Source: Arthrobacter globiformis
GTDB taxonomy: Bacteria; Actinomycetota; Actinomycetes; Actinomycetales; Micrococcaceae
Assembly (NCBI RefSeq): GCF_030818015.1
Contig: NZ_JAUSZX010000001.1
Span: forward strand, 1,364,001 to 1,428,000
Direction: 5' to 3'
DNA: 64,000 nucleotides
The position numbers and the translations under genes were made by a program. A model generated the notes under the pieces. The model saw only the letters and a list, made by a program, of their open reading frames with translations. It searched no databases and was not told the origin of the DNA. Each line of letters starts with the position of its first letter. The first letter of the stretch is position 1. Shown here piece by piece: positions 1-8,289 of the stretch.

Positions 1-92
1 GTTACTTTACGGCCCATCGGCAGCCCCTTCCCATAATTCGATCATTCTGATCTAATATAGTGCAGATCACACCCCAACGCGGAGACAAACCC

Positions 93-971
93 ATGCAACG
101 CATCCTTCCCCTTATCGCTGCCCAGGCCGCGCCCCGGCTCATCGGCGAACCCGTTTCGGCCTTCGCGGACGAGGTCAAGGCAGCCCTCAACACCAAGCCG
201 GACAGCAAACTCGTGGTATTCCCGGAGCTCCATCTCTTCGGCGACGGGACCCCGGACCGGCAGCGCACCGAGGCGCTGCAGGACTCGGCCGAACCGCTGG
301 GCGGCCCACGCGTCAAGGAACTGAAAGAGCTGGCCGCGGACCTGGGCATCTGGCTGGTCCCGGGCAGCGTGTGCGAGCGCGGCCCGGAAGGCCAGCTGTT
401 CAACACCCAGCTGGTCCTGTCGCCGGAGGGGGAGCTTGCCGGCTACTACCGGAAGATCTTCCCTTGGCGCCCGTTCGAGCCATACGACCCCGGCGACCGG
501 TTCACCACCGTGGACCTGACTGGAATCGGCCGGGTGGGCCTGAACATCTGCTACGACGCCTGGTATCCGGAGGTCTCCCGCCAGCTCGCGTGGATGGGCG
601 CCGAGGTGATCCTCAATGTCGTCAAAACCACTACCCCGGACCGCCGGCAGGAACTGGTGCTGGCCAAGGCGAACGCCATCGTGAACCAGGTGTTCGTGGT
701 CAGCGTCAACTGCGCCGGTCCCACAGGCCAGGGAAAGAGCATCGTCGTCGATCCCGAGGGCAACACCATCGCGGAGGCCAACGGCGACGCCCCGGTGCTG
801 CTCACAGCGGACCTGGACCTGGCCGCCGTCGAGCACGTCCGCACCCACGGGACGGAGAACCTCAACCGGCCGTGGTCCCAGTTCCGGGACGGCGAGGCCG
901 CCGTCGAACTGCCCGTCTACCAGGGCCGGATCAATCCGCTGACCTGGACGCCCCCGTCTTTCAATGCCTAA
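93..971 (+). CDS. Nitrilase-superfamily carbon-nitrogen hydrolase
   Basis: This 292-residue protein belongs to the nitrilase superfamily, which cleaves nitriles, amides or carbamoyl groups. The catalytic triad is visible as Glu45 (FPELH), Lys121 (YYRKIF) and Cys153 (NICYDAWYPE). The ATG at 93 is preferred over the GTG at 60 because GGAG sits about 8 bases upstream. The next gene, a permease, begins 10 bases after the stop, and a second nitrilase follows it, so the three probably form one operon for taking up and hydrolysing an amide or nitrile. The substrate cannot be read from the sequence. Confidence 0.9.
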   Translation: MQRILPLIAAQAAPRLIGEPVSAFADEVKAALNTKPDSKLVVFPELHLFGDGTPDRQRTEALQDSAEPLGGPRVKELKELAADLGIWLVPGSVCERGPEGQLFNTQLVLSPEGELAGYYRKIFPWRPFEPYDPGDRFTTVDLTGIGRVGLNICYDAWYPEVSRQLAWMGAEVILNVVKTTTPDRRQELVLAKANAIVNQVFVVSVNCAGPTGQGKSIVVDPEGNTIAEANGDAPVLLTADLDLAAVEHVRTHGTENLNRPWSQFRDGEAAVELPVYQGRINPLTWTPPSFNA

Positions 972-981
972 GGAAAACCAC

Positions 982-2334
982 GTGACTACACCAACCCTGA
1001 CCCGCACGCTGAAGCTGCCCTCGCTGGTGCTGTTCGGCCTGGCGTACCTGACCCCGCTGATCGTCCTGGCCATCTTCGGCCTCATCGCCGAGACCACGGG
1101 CGGGGCGGCGCCGTCGGCCTACCTCGTGGCCATGGTGGCCATGCTGTTCACGGCCCACAGCTACGGCCGGATGGCGGTCGCCTACCCGGTGGCCGGTTCC
1201 GCCTACACGTACGTGCGCCGGTCCATCGATCCCCGGGTGGGCTTCCTGGTGGGCTGGGCGATCCTGCTGGACTACCTGTTCCTGCCCATGGTGATCTGGC
1301 TGATCGGCTCCTCCTATCTGAGCGCGCAGTTCCCGGGCGTGCCGATGTGGCTGTGGATCGTGGGCTTCATCCTCATCACCACGGTCCTGAACATCCTGGG
1401 CATCAAGGTGGCGGACAAGGCGAACTACGTGCTGATGGCGTTCCAGCTGCTGGTGATCGTGTTCTTCGTGGTGCTGGCCGTCGGCAGTGTGCTGTCCACC
1501 TCCGGCCCCGGCGGCCTGGCCAGCACGGAGCCGTTCTTCAACAGCACGTCCAGCTTCGCCACCATCTCCGCCGGCGCCGCCATCGCCGCGTACTCGTTCC
1601 TCGGGTTCGACGCCGTCACCACCCTCACCGAGGAAACCGTGGACCCGCGACGGAACGTCCCCCGCGCCATCATGCTCATCGCGCTGATCGGCGGCGGCAT
1701 CTTCGTGGCCGTCTCGTACGTGACGCAGCTGGTGCACCCGGGCGGCGTGTTCGAGGACTCGGCGTCGGCGGCCAGCGCCATCGCGCTGCAGATCGGCGGG
1801 CAGGTGTTCGGGGCGGTGTTCCTCGCCGGGCTGGTGGTGGCGCAGTTCGCCTCCGGCCTGGCCGCGCAGGCCAGCGCGTCCCGTCTGATCTACGCGATGG
1901 GCCGCGACTCGGTGCTGCCCAAGGCGGTCTTCGGCCGGCTCAGCGCGAAGTTCCACACGCCCGTGGTGAACCTGGTGGTCACCGGCATCGTGGGCCTGAT
2001 CGCCATCTTCCTTGACGTGGCCACCTCGACGTCGTTCATCAACTTCGGTGCCTTCACCGCCTTCACACTGGTGAACGCCTCCGTGGTGTTCCACTATGTG
2101 CGCCGGCGCCGTGCGGGGGAGCAGCTGAACGTGGTGTCGTACGTGGTGGTCCCGGCTGTGGGCGCCATCGTCTGCGCCTACCTGCTCTCCCAGCTGGACA
2201 GCAACGCCATTACGCTGGGACTGTCCTGGCTGGCGCTCGGTATCGTGGTCCTGGCACTCATCACCCGCGGCTTCCGGGCCGCGCCGCCGGAAATGACGAC
2301 GACGGAAAAGGCTACCGTGGAGGCCGCCGTCTAA
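982..2334 (+). CDS. APC-family amino acid/amine permease
   Basis: This is a 450-residue inner-membrane transporter of the amino acid-polyamine-organocation superfamily. It has about twelve hydrophobic segments, and its N-terminal region (LVLFGLAYLTPLIVLAIFG) is typical of the family. An ATG at 964 overlaps the preceding stop, but the GTG at 982 has AAGGAAAA at the right distance and is the better start. It lies between two nitrilase-family hydrolases in the same direction, so it probably imports the substrate, or its amine or amino acid product. Substrate identity is open. Confidence 0.88.
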   Translation: MTTPTLTRTLKLPSLVLFGLAYLTPLIVLAIFGLIAETTGGAAPSAYLVAMVAMLFTAHSYGRMAVAYPVAGSAYTYVRRSIDPRVGFLVGWAILLDYLFLPMVIWLIGSSYLSAQFPGVPMWLWIVGFILITTVLNILGIKVADKANYVLMAFQLLVIVFFVVLAVGSVLSTSGPGGLASTEPFFNSTSSFATISAGAAIAAYSFLGFDAVTTLTEETVDPRRNVPRAIMLIALIGGGIFVAVSYVTQLVHPGGVFEDSASAASAIALQIGGQVFGAVFLAGLVVAQFASGLAAQASASRLIYAMGRDSVLPKAVFGRLSAKFHTPVVNLVVTGIVGLIAIFLDVATSTSFINFGAFTAFTLVNASVVFHYVRRRRAGEQLNVVSYVVVPAVGAIVCAYLLSQLDSNAITLGLSWLALGIVVLALITRGFRAAPPEMTTTEKATVEAAV

Positions 2335-2381
2335 GGGCGGAGGTGCTTCGGGTTTCTCGTATCTGAATGGAGGCTCACGGG

Positions 2382-3179
2382 GTGGAACGAACCGGTGTGA
2401 GGATTGCCCTCGGGCAGCTGGAGTCCGGCACGGACATCGGGGCGAACCTTGCCGCCATCGACCGGTTCGCCGCGGCCGCGGCCGGCGACGGCGCCACGCT
2501 GGTGGCCTTCCCGGAGTACGCCACGTACGAGAAGAAGATCGTGGACGCGTCGTTCCCGGCGGTGGCCGAGCCGCTGGACGGTCCCATCTGCCGGGAGCTG
2601 GCAGCCACCGCGGCACGCCACGGCATCACACTCGTGGCGGGCGTGGTGGAAAGCTCTGAGGAACCTGGCAAGGCCTACAACACTTTGGTGGCCTTCGGGC
2701 CGGACGGCAACCGGCTAGCGGTCTATCGGAAGATCCACCTGTTCGATGCGCAGGGGTTCGGGGAGTCGACGTTCATCAAGCCGGGGCCGTCCACCGAGCC
2801 GGTGGTGTTCGAGTCCGGGGGAGCGGTGTTCGGCCTGATGACGTGCTACGACCTGCGGTTCCCGGAACTGGCCCGTTCCCTGGCCGACGCCGGCGCGCAG
2901 GTGCTGCTGGTTTGCTCATCCTGGGTGCCGGGGACCCACAAGACCGAACAGTGGCTGGCCCTGAACGCGGCGCGGGCCATCGAGAACAGCGTCTACGTGG
3001 CCGGTGTCTGCCAGGCGCCGCCGGTGTCCGTTGGCCGTAGTCTGCTGGTGGACCCGATGGGGTACGTCGAGGCGGACCTGGGGCTGGAGCCGGGGGTGCG
3101 GGCGGTGGACGTGTCGCTTGGGACGGTGGCGCGCGTGAAGGAGCAGTTCCCGATGTTCCGGCAGCGGCGGCTGGGGTAG
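2382..3179 (+). CDS. Nitrilase-superfamily carbon-nitrogen hydrolase
   Basis: This 265-residue member of the nitrilase superfamily has the triad at Glu45 (FPEYA), Lys117 (YRKIHLF) and Cys155 (MTCYDLRFPE). The CYDLRFPE form and the length fit the omega-amidase/deaminated-glutathione-amidase-like branch, but the exact substrate is not clear. The GTG at 2382 follows GGAGG by 8 bases and is preferred over the ATG at 2367. It is the third gene of the nitrilase-permease-nitrilase set. A decayed second copy lies at 5246-5800. Confidence 0.88.
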   Translation: MERTGVRIALGQLESGTDIGANLAAIDRFAAAAAGDGATLVAFPEYATYEKKIVDASFPAVAEPLDGPICRELAATAARHGITLVAGVVESSEEPGKAYNTLVAFGPDGNRLAVYRKIHLFDAQGFGESTFIKPGPSTEPVVFESGGAVFGLMTCYDLRFPELARSLADAGAQVLLVCSSWVPGTHKTEQWLALNAARAIENSVYVAGVCQAPPVSVGRSLLVDPMGYVEADLGLEPGVRAVDVSLGTVARVKEQFPMFRQRRLG

Positions 3180-3192
3180 GCGCGGACGGCAG

Positions 3193-4008
3193 TTATGCCG
3201 CTTTCACGGGTGTCTTGCCGCTGGAGGATGCCGCGGCCAGGTTTTCGCGGGCCAGGAACGCCGAGAGTTCACCGATGGTGCTCATGAGCGGGGCGGGGAA
3301 GACGACTGTGGTGTTCTTGTCGACGCCGATTTCGACCAGGGACTGCAGGTTCCTTAGCTGCAGGGCCAGCGGGTGGGCCATCATGGTGTCGGAGGCGTCT
3401 CCGAGGGCCGCTGCGGCGATGGCTTCGCCTTCGGCGGCGATGATCTTCGCCCTCTTTTCGCGTTCGGCTTCAGCCTGGCGGGCCATGGCGCGCTTCATGC
3501 TTTCGGGCAGCTGGATGTCCTTGAGCTCCACCAAGGTGACTTCGACGCCCCATTCGACGGTGAGCACGTCGAGGATTTCACGGATGTCGACGTTGATCCG
3601 TCCGGTCTCGGACAGTGTCTGGTCAAGGGTGTGTTGGCCGACGACTTTCCGCAGGGTCGTCTGGGCGATCTGGTCGATGGCCGCGGCCACGTTTTCGATC
3701 GCGACGACGGACTTCACCGCGTCGACCACCCGGTAGTATGCAACCGCTGAGACGTCGACGCTCACGTTGTCCTGGGTGATAATGCCCTGGGACTGGATGG
3801 GCATGGTCACGATCCGCAGGCTCACCAGCTGCAGCCGGTCGACGACAGGGATGATCAGCCGCAGGCCGGGATCCCTGACTCCGGTGACCCTGCCGAGCCG
3901 GAAGAGCACGCCCTTCTCATATTGGCGCACGATCCGGATCGACGTTTTCGCAACGATGAGCAGCAGTACGACGAGGACGATGACAACGACAAAGGTGGTG
4001 GGGTCCAT
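3193..4008 (-). CDS. Slipin/stomatin-like SPFH (band 7) protein
   Basis: This 271-residue protein has one N-terminal membrane helix (residues 5-21), then an SPFH/band 7 domain ([20 protein letters not shown], residues 31-50), and an Ala/Glu/Lys-rich helical segment (about residues 180-210) that drives oligomerisation in this family. Slipins scaffold membrane microdomains and often pair with an NfeD protein, which is absent here. It converges on the preceding nitrilase with only 13 bases between stops. Family assignment is firm, but the cellular role is not known. Confidence 0.92.
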   Translation of the reverse strand: MDPTTFVVVIVLVVLLLIVAKTSIRIVRQYEKGVLFRLGRVTGVRDPGLRLIIPVVDRLQLVSLRIVTMPIQSQGIITQDNVSVDVSAVAYYRVVDAVKSVVAIENVAAAIDQIAQTTLRKVVGQHTLDQTLSETGRINVDIREILDVLTVEWGVEVTLVELKDIQLPESMKRAMARQAEAEREKRAKIIAAEGEAIAAAALGDASDTMMAHPLALQLRNLQSLVEIGVDKNTTVVFPAPLMSTIGELSAFLARENLAAASSSGKTPVKAA

Positions 4009-4235
4009 CAGGATCCCCTCCTGGTCTTTTGAGCGGGACGTGCCGGTGCCGGATTCGGCGCCGTGACAGGTGTCCTTGCTTTATTTTCCCATGCAAAGGC
4101 TGCAAAAGAGGCTCTTGAGTGTCCTCACAACGGACGATTCGGCCACCAGAACCACCACTCCGGGTAGCGCCGACGCCGTTGCTGCGCGAGTGGCGTTCTC
4201 ACAGCCTCTTCAAAGGGCCTTCTATCGCTGCCCTC

Positions 4236-4565
4236 ATGTTCGTGGGCAATGATCAATCAATGGGGCTTTGGAGACGGGCCTTTGTGCCCGGGATAGCAGC
4301 TTTGGCGGTCATTTTCCTAGGCGCGGCCAGCGCGTCCGGCATTGACCAGATGGCAAATGCCAAAATCCATGGTCCGACATCGGCCACTGTGTCCGCCGCC
4401 ATGGCTGACGGTCAAACCTCGCTGCATCACTTAGTCCTGCGTGGTCTTGCCAAAGGGGCGCTTCCAGGTGGCTATCCGTACGATGAACCCCGGGATGAAA
4501 GGTCCGATGAGGACTATCAGGAAACTCTGCACCAGCACCGATCATCGGTGAGCCCTGCACAGTAA
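4236..4565 (+). CDS. Possible small secreted protein
   Basis: A reading frame of about 109 codons starts at ATG 4236, or at ATG 4260. From 4260 the product has a basic start (MGLWRRAF) followed by a hydrophobic stretch and Ala-Ser-Ala, which resembles a signal peptide, then a hydrophilic acidic tail. No convincing ribosome site is visible and I recognise no family. It could be a chance frame in an intergenic stretch. Confidence 0.22.
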   Translation: MFVGNDQSMGLWRRAFVPGIAALAVIFLGAASASGIDQMANAKIHGPTSATVSAAMADGQTSLHHLVLRGLAKGALPGGYPYDEPRDERSDEDYQETLHQHRSSVSPAQ

Positions 4566-4617
4566 GAAGATGTCCGGTCGGAGCAGACTTCCATACCGGT
4601 GCACATGCACATCCTCA

Positions 4618-4842
4618 CTAATGCAAGATGGCGCTGATCTCTGCCCTGACCAGCCGCTCGGCCAGTTGGCCAAGGTCCAGGTTCAGGACGGCTTTGAGGG
4701 CGCGTGCCATGTCGGGGGCTGCGGCAAAAAATTCGGCCAAGCCCGGATCGGATTCCAACTCCCGCCCAAGCTTTCCCCTAACCTCATCCGCAGTCCAATG
4801 GCTGTCGGTATGCTGACTGGTGAGTACCGTCCTAGCATTCAT
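4618..4842 (-). CDS. Small hypothetical protein (74 aa)
   Basis: This 74-residue soluble protein has a natural composition, is probably helical and carries acidic patches (DEVRGKLGRELESD). The start at 4842 has AAGGA about 7 bases upstream. I recognise no family. The opposite strand is also open here (4570-4971), but that frame reads like a shadow, with poor composition and no ribosome site. The gene stands alone next to a pseudogene-rich stretch. Confidence 0.45.
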   Translation of the reverse strand: MNARTVLTSQHTDSHWTADEVRGKLGRELESDPGLAEFFAAAPDMARALKAVLNLDLGQLAERLVRAEISAILH

Positions 4843-5009
4843 GGCCCTGTCCTTCCCCGCGCCCTGAGCCTTGCCTTTGATATAAGCGACTATGCCGGGC
4901 CGCGCTCAAGAATGGGTCAAGCAAGGGGCCAAATCTGCGCAGGATTTGTTCAGGTTTTCAGCGGTGATTGAAGAGCCGAAGTGTCCCGACCTGGCTCCAG
5001 AAGCCCCGT

Positions 5010-5245
5010 GTACGGAAGACTGTTGGATTTCAGACTCGACGCCGCAAACTGCGTTATCGCCGCTTTCCACATCGCCTCGGCCCCGGGGCAACCGCTGATG
5101 GGCCGGCTGGCTGACCGGTTCGGGCCGCGGCGGCCCTTCATGCTCGGTATGGCGCTGGTGGCGGTGTCCTGTGCACTGACGCCCTTCTCGCCCAACTTCG
5201 TGTTCGTCTGCTCACGGCACTGGAGACGGCGACGGCGTACCCGAG
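5010..5245 (+). pseudogene. Fragment of an MFS transporter gene
   Basis: This stretch matches the intact MFS gene at 8290-9654. It shares 16 bases just upstream of that gene's start (gtacggaagactgttg) and then, after a deletion of roughly the first 37 codons, the TM2-TM3 region (GQPLMGRLADRFGPR, then SPNFVFVC). The match ends at about 5245 in gtacccgag and passes straight into nitrilase-like sequence. The fragment cannot encode a transporter. It is a decayed paralogue piece, not a shadow of another gene. Confidence 0.88.
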
Positions 5246-5800
5246 CGGACATCGAGGCGAACCTGGCCGCGGTCGACCGGTTCGCCGCGACGGCGGCCGG
5301 CGATGGTGCCCGCTGGTGGCCCGGAGTACGCCGTGTATGAGAAGAAGATCGTGGACGCCTCGTTCCCGGCGGTGGCCGAGCCGCTGGATGGTCCCGTCTG
5401 CCGGGAACTCGCAGCCACCGCGGCCCGCCACGGCATCAGGCTCGTGGCGGGCGTGGTGGAAACGTCCGAGCAGGAGAACCGGGCCTACAACACGCTGGTG
5501 GCCTTCGGGCCGGAGGACGGCCGGCTAGCCGTGTACCGGAAGATCCACCTGTTCGACGCGCAGGGGTTCGGGGAGTCCACGTACATCACGCCCGGCCCGT
5601 CCACGGAGCCGGTGGTGTTCGTGGCCGGGGGGAGCGGTGTTCGGCCTGATGACCTGCGGAGTCTGCTGGTGGATCCGATGGAGTACGTGGAGGTGGACTT
5701 CGGGCTGGAGCCGGGGGTGCGGGCAGCGGAGGTTTCGCTCGGAACGGTGGCGCGGGTGAAGGAGCAGTTCCCGATGTTCCGGCAGCGGCGGCGGGGGTAG
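5246..5800 (+). pseudogene. Decayed copy of the nitrilase gene at 2382
   Basis: Close nucleotide and protein similarity to the gene at 2382-3179 starts in cggacatcgaggcgaac and runs to the same C-terminal end (KEQFPMFRQRR). Small deletions around 5307-5325 break the frame at the FPEYA motif that carries the catalytic Glu. A deletion of about 190 bases after MTC (near 5656) removes the region following the catalytic Cys. The product would be inactive. It is fused without a gap to the MFS fragment upstream. Confidence 0.9.
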
Positions 5801-5914
5801 GGACGTCGGGTTCGGGTTCCATCAGGCGGGACCGCTGCATTGGCCTGTCTCGTGCCGCACGATTTGTGGGGTATCAGGCCCGGCCCTCTCCTCGATCGTA
5901 TCGAGGTTAAAGTG

Positions 5915-5950
5915 AAACGATCCCGCCGAAATGAATCGGTGGGATCGTTT
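5915..5950 (-). terminator. Hairpin, probable rho-independent terminator
   Basis: AAACGATCCCGCCG and CGGTGGGATCGTTT form a 14-bp stem with one G-T pair around an 8-base loop. It sits 11 bases beyond the stop of the 33-codon reading frame on the minus strand. The A/T ends of the stem give short T runs in both directions, so it could act bidirectionally. Confidence 0.7.
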
Positions 5951-5960
5951 ATGCGGGGTG

Positions 5961-6062
5961 CTACCCCAAAGCATCGGTCGCCTGCGCCGAGACCAGTCCC
6001 GAGAGAATACCTGAAAGTAGAGTGGCCGAAACCGTTACAAACATTTCAGTTGTTGGCATCAT
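5961..6062 (-). CDS. Candidate 33-aa hydrophobic peptide
   Basis: A minus-strand frame starts at ATG-ATG (6062/6059) behind a very strong ribosome site, AGGAGGGGGG (6069-6078). It encodes MMPTTEMF followed by a hydrophobic helix of about 18 residues (VSATLLSGILSGLVSA) and a short polar tail. A hairpin terminator follows. The frame stays open upstream to 6185, but the ribosome site points to the internal start. Size, a single membrane helix and an own terminator resemble type I toxin peptides or small membrane regulators, but I see no antisense RNA signature and recognise no family. Confidence 0.5.
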   Translation of the reverse strand: MMPTTEMFVTVSATLLSGILSGLVSAQATDALG

Positions 6063-6133
6063 AATGATCCCCCCTCCTGTACACCCGAAGGCAATTGCAA
6101 TTGTCATTGCTGTGCAGATAAGGACTAGCATTA

Positions 6134-6173
6134 CCACTGTTGCCAACAGTGGCCGGAGGATTCGAACCTCCGG
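6134..6173. repeat. Two adjacent inverted repeats
   Basis: ccactgttg-c-caacagtgg (6134-6152) is a 9-bp inverted repeat with a one-base centre. It is followed at once by ccggagg-attcgaa-cctccgg (6153-6173), a 7-bp stem with a 7-base loop. The second has the shape and loop of a tRNA T-arm, but no acceptor, D-arm or anticodon arm was found around it. It lies upstream of the 33-codon frame and could be a tRNA remnant or a regulator site. Confidence 0.6.
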
Positions 6174-6197
6174 ACGACCGCGCACATCTATTTATTT

Positions 6198-6419
6198 ATG
6201 AAATCTAGCAAGCAGACTACCAGAAAAAGTCTATCGGTGATTGCGAGTGCTGTCGCGATGGTGAGCGGCGGCTTGCTCCCCAGAGATTGCGGTCAGAGCA
6301 CCTTGCCTGCCTCATCACTTGGAGCCCCAGCCAAGCTGACCAGTGCTGAAGCTGTACTGCGTTCGCTCTGGCGGTACTTCGCACGGCCGGATATCAACGC
6401 TTCCTGGCCGAACCGTTAA
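6198..6419 (+). CDS. Possible short secreted peptide or truncated gene
   Basis: This 73-codon frame begins MKSSKQTTRKSLSVIASAVA, which reads like a signal peptide, and is followed by a short tail with no recognisable domain. No ribosome site is visible. It may be the 5' remnant of a longer exported-protein gene, since the region around it is rich in gene debris. Weakly supported. Confidence 0.22.
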   Translation: MKSSKQTTRKSLSVIASAVAMVSGGLLPRDCGQSTLPASSLGAPAKLTSAEAVLRSLWRYFARPDINASWPNR

Positions 6420-6866
6420 GCACTGAACTGCCACTATGACGAGGACTCTCAAGATTGGCTCAAGACTCGATCAACGTTATCGCAGAATCAACGCAGTTTG
6501 CGCTTTCCCGGATGTGAGAGAAATATGCTCCTTTCGAGAAACAAATTCGGCTTAAGAAAAGGGGTCCGGCCATTTGCCGGGCCTTCGTTAATGGGGGTAA
6601 CAATGCCGAGGTATGAAACCCTTTTGGGGTCAGGGCCATCGGGCGCGGGGTCGGCGGTTCACCATCGTCCTCTAGGACATCGCCGCGCGTGGAGCAACTT
6701 CGAGCCCAACGTCACAGTCAGACAACTCGGCTGACCACAGCGGCTCATGCCATCCACGTTGGGGATCACTCGTTAAATAAACAAACAAACCATCCGCTAC
6801 AACAATGGCGCATCGTCGTGAGACGAGGCACGCATTAATACTTGCATCTGAAAGGCGATACAAACC
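6420..6866. other. Intergenic region, no gene seen
   Basis: Nothing convincing codes here. One hairpin is visible: ggtccggc (6563-6570), loop cattt, gccgggcc (6576-6583), without a T run. The last 80 bases are comparatively AT-rich and probably hold the promoter of the lipoprotein at 6867. Confidence 0.4.
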
Positions 6867-7478
6867 ATGAAGTACACAAAGTCCCTGGTCACCCTTGCTC
6901 TGATTGGTTCCGCTCTGTCCTTGTCTGCCTGCGGCGGCAGCAACGGGGCAGAGTCCGGCACCGCACCATCAGCTGAAGCTGTCGAGAAACAGTCCGCAAC
7001 ACCGACCCCCACGGGTCCGGCCAAGTCATCCCGCGGCAACTACGTGATGAAGGCAGGCGGTAAGGCCTTCGCCACCCAGACGGACCAGCTCTCCGACAAG
7101 GAGACCGCCAAGTTCACGGTGGGCTCAATCAAGAAGGGCGTATGCACCGGGGAGTACGTCCAGGCACCCACAAACGGCAACATCGTGTTCGTGAAGGTCA
7201 CCGCACAGACCTTGCCGGCGCTGGCAGAGTCGAGCTTCCCGACGTTCACCATCAGCGCTCATGACTTCAAGTTCATCGCCAAGAACGGCACCACGTTCAA
7301 CGGCTCCCTCTCCACGGTGGGTACATACGGATGCCTGCCCGATGCAGAGACGTTCCCGATGGCTGGCATCGGACCTGATCAGAAGGCAAGTGGCATCATC
7401 GTCCTGGACGTGCCGCAGCCGAGTGGAACGCTCCTGGTCAAGAGCGACTTCGGCGCCGGCTACGAATACACCTTTTAA
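6867..7478 (+). CDS. Lipoprotein with DUF4352-like domain
   Basis: This 203-residue exported lipoprotein has a basic signal peptide ending in the lipobox LSAC at about residue 22. A low-complexity Ala/Ser/Thr/Pro linker (to about residue 55) leads to a beta-rich domain (residues 70-200) with features of the DUF4352/MPT63-like immunoglobulin-like fold: KFTVGSI, then VFVKVTAQ and a conserved cysteine pair. Such proteins sit on the outer face of the membrane and have no assigned function. A second, unrelated lipoprotein follows 143 bases downstream. Confidence 0.8.
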   Translation: MKYTKSLVTLALIGSALSLSACGGSNGAESGTAPSAEAVEKQSATPTPTGPAKSSRGNYVMKAGGKAFATQTDQLSDKETAKFTVGSIKKGVCTGEYVQAPTNGNIVFVKVTAQTLPALAESSFPTFTISAHDFKFIAKNGTTFNGSLSTVGTYGCLPDAETFPMAGIGPDQKASGIIVLDVPQPSGTLLVKSDFGAGYEYTF

Positions 7479-7621
7479 AAGTTCCCCAAAGGTGAGAGCG
7501 CAATGTGTGCCCAGTACAACGCACCAACCGCCTATCAGCCTGCCCAGTAAGAAGTGGACACTAAACCGTTGTGCCGTCGAAGGGCGGCCTAGCAACACCA
7601 CCCCATTTTGAAGGATCAACC

Positions 7622-8062
7622 ATGCATTACCGAAAGTCACTGGCGGCGACATCACTGCTGCTAAGCGCCGCAGCCCTTACAGGGTGTGGGGCAGGGCCTT
7701 CGTCCGCTTCTTCCGAATCACCCACGCCGCTGAAGACTGTGCCCCCGAACGGGGAGCACTACAGCTCGGTAGAGGCATTGAAGGACGCGTTCGTTGAAGT
7801 CGGCGGCGAATGCTCAACGTACGACGAAGGTAACGCCGTTACTCTCGCCGCGGAGTCGGCAACGTGCGGGGAGGACACCGTCCTCTCCATCTATTCCTCG
7901 TCGTCCGACAAGGACCAGGTGGTTGCTAACATGAAGCAATTTTCGGACATGATCGGAATGAACATCCTCGTTGGTGAAAATTGGATTGTTAACAACAACA
8001 ACGTCGCCACACTCCAGCCTGAGCTGGGCGGCACCCTGGTGACGCGCGAAGCAAAGAAGTAG
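7622..8062 (+). CDS. Lipoprotein, uncharacterised
   Basis: This 146-residue protein has a signal peptide and lipobox (LTGC, Cys at about residue 22), a Ser/Pro-rich linker and a small domain with two cysteines (GGECSTYDE and ATCGED) that may form a disulphide. The ATG at 7622 has AAGGAT upstream, which rules out the earlier in-frame start at 7571. The last codons are part of an 18-base tandem duplication that runs past the stop. I recognise no family. Confidence 0.75.
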   Translation: MHYRKSLAATSLLLSAAALTGCGAGPSSASSESPTPLKTVPPNGEHYSSVEALKDAFVEVGGECSTYDEGNAVTLAAESATCGEDTVLSIYSSSSDKDQVVANMKQFSDMIGMNILVGENWIVNNNNVATLQPELGGTLVTREAKK

Positions 8063-8079
8063 CGCGAAGCAAAGAAGTA
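8044..8079 (+). repeat. 18-bp perfect tandem duplication
   Basis: The unit gcgcgaagcaaagaagta occurs twice in a row and covers the last codons and stop of the lipoprotein gene. The second copy is downstream of the stop and is not translated. It looks like a recent slippage duplication. Confidence 0.9.
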
Positions 8080-8289
8080 GTAGGAGGAAGGGCGGCCGTC
8101 CATCGTGGCGCCGCCCCGCCTCCGGCTGAGTTATCGCTGCCCGACAACCTGCAAGACCAAAGCACGCAGAATAGCATTGGCCAGTTGTCCACCCCGTGCC
8201 CATGATTGGTGGCGACAGTCGGCGCAGCAGGGCAAGGTTAAGCATCACCAAGTTGGCTGCAGCAGCCTTGCGTACGGAAGACTGTTGCC

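Noticed and set aside
961..2616. Long open frame on the minus strand (551 codons) opposite the permease and nitrilase
   Set aside because: Its composition is dominated by His, Arg, Gly and Asp, and the plus strand encodes clear APC and nitrilase proteins. It is a high-GC antisense shadow.
4570..4971. 133-codon plus-strand frame
   Set aside because: It has no ribosome site and an unnatural composition. The opposite-strand 74-codon frame at 4618-4842 has a good ribosome site and is preferred.
6134..6240. tRNA gene on the minus strand
   Set aside because: Only a T-arm-like stem is present. No matching acceptor strand, D-arm or anticodon arm could be found.
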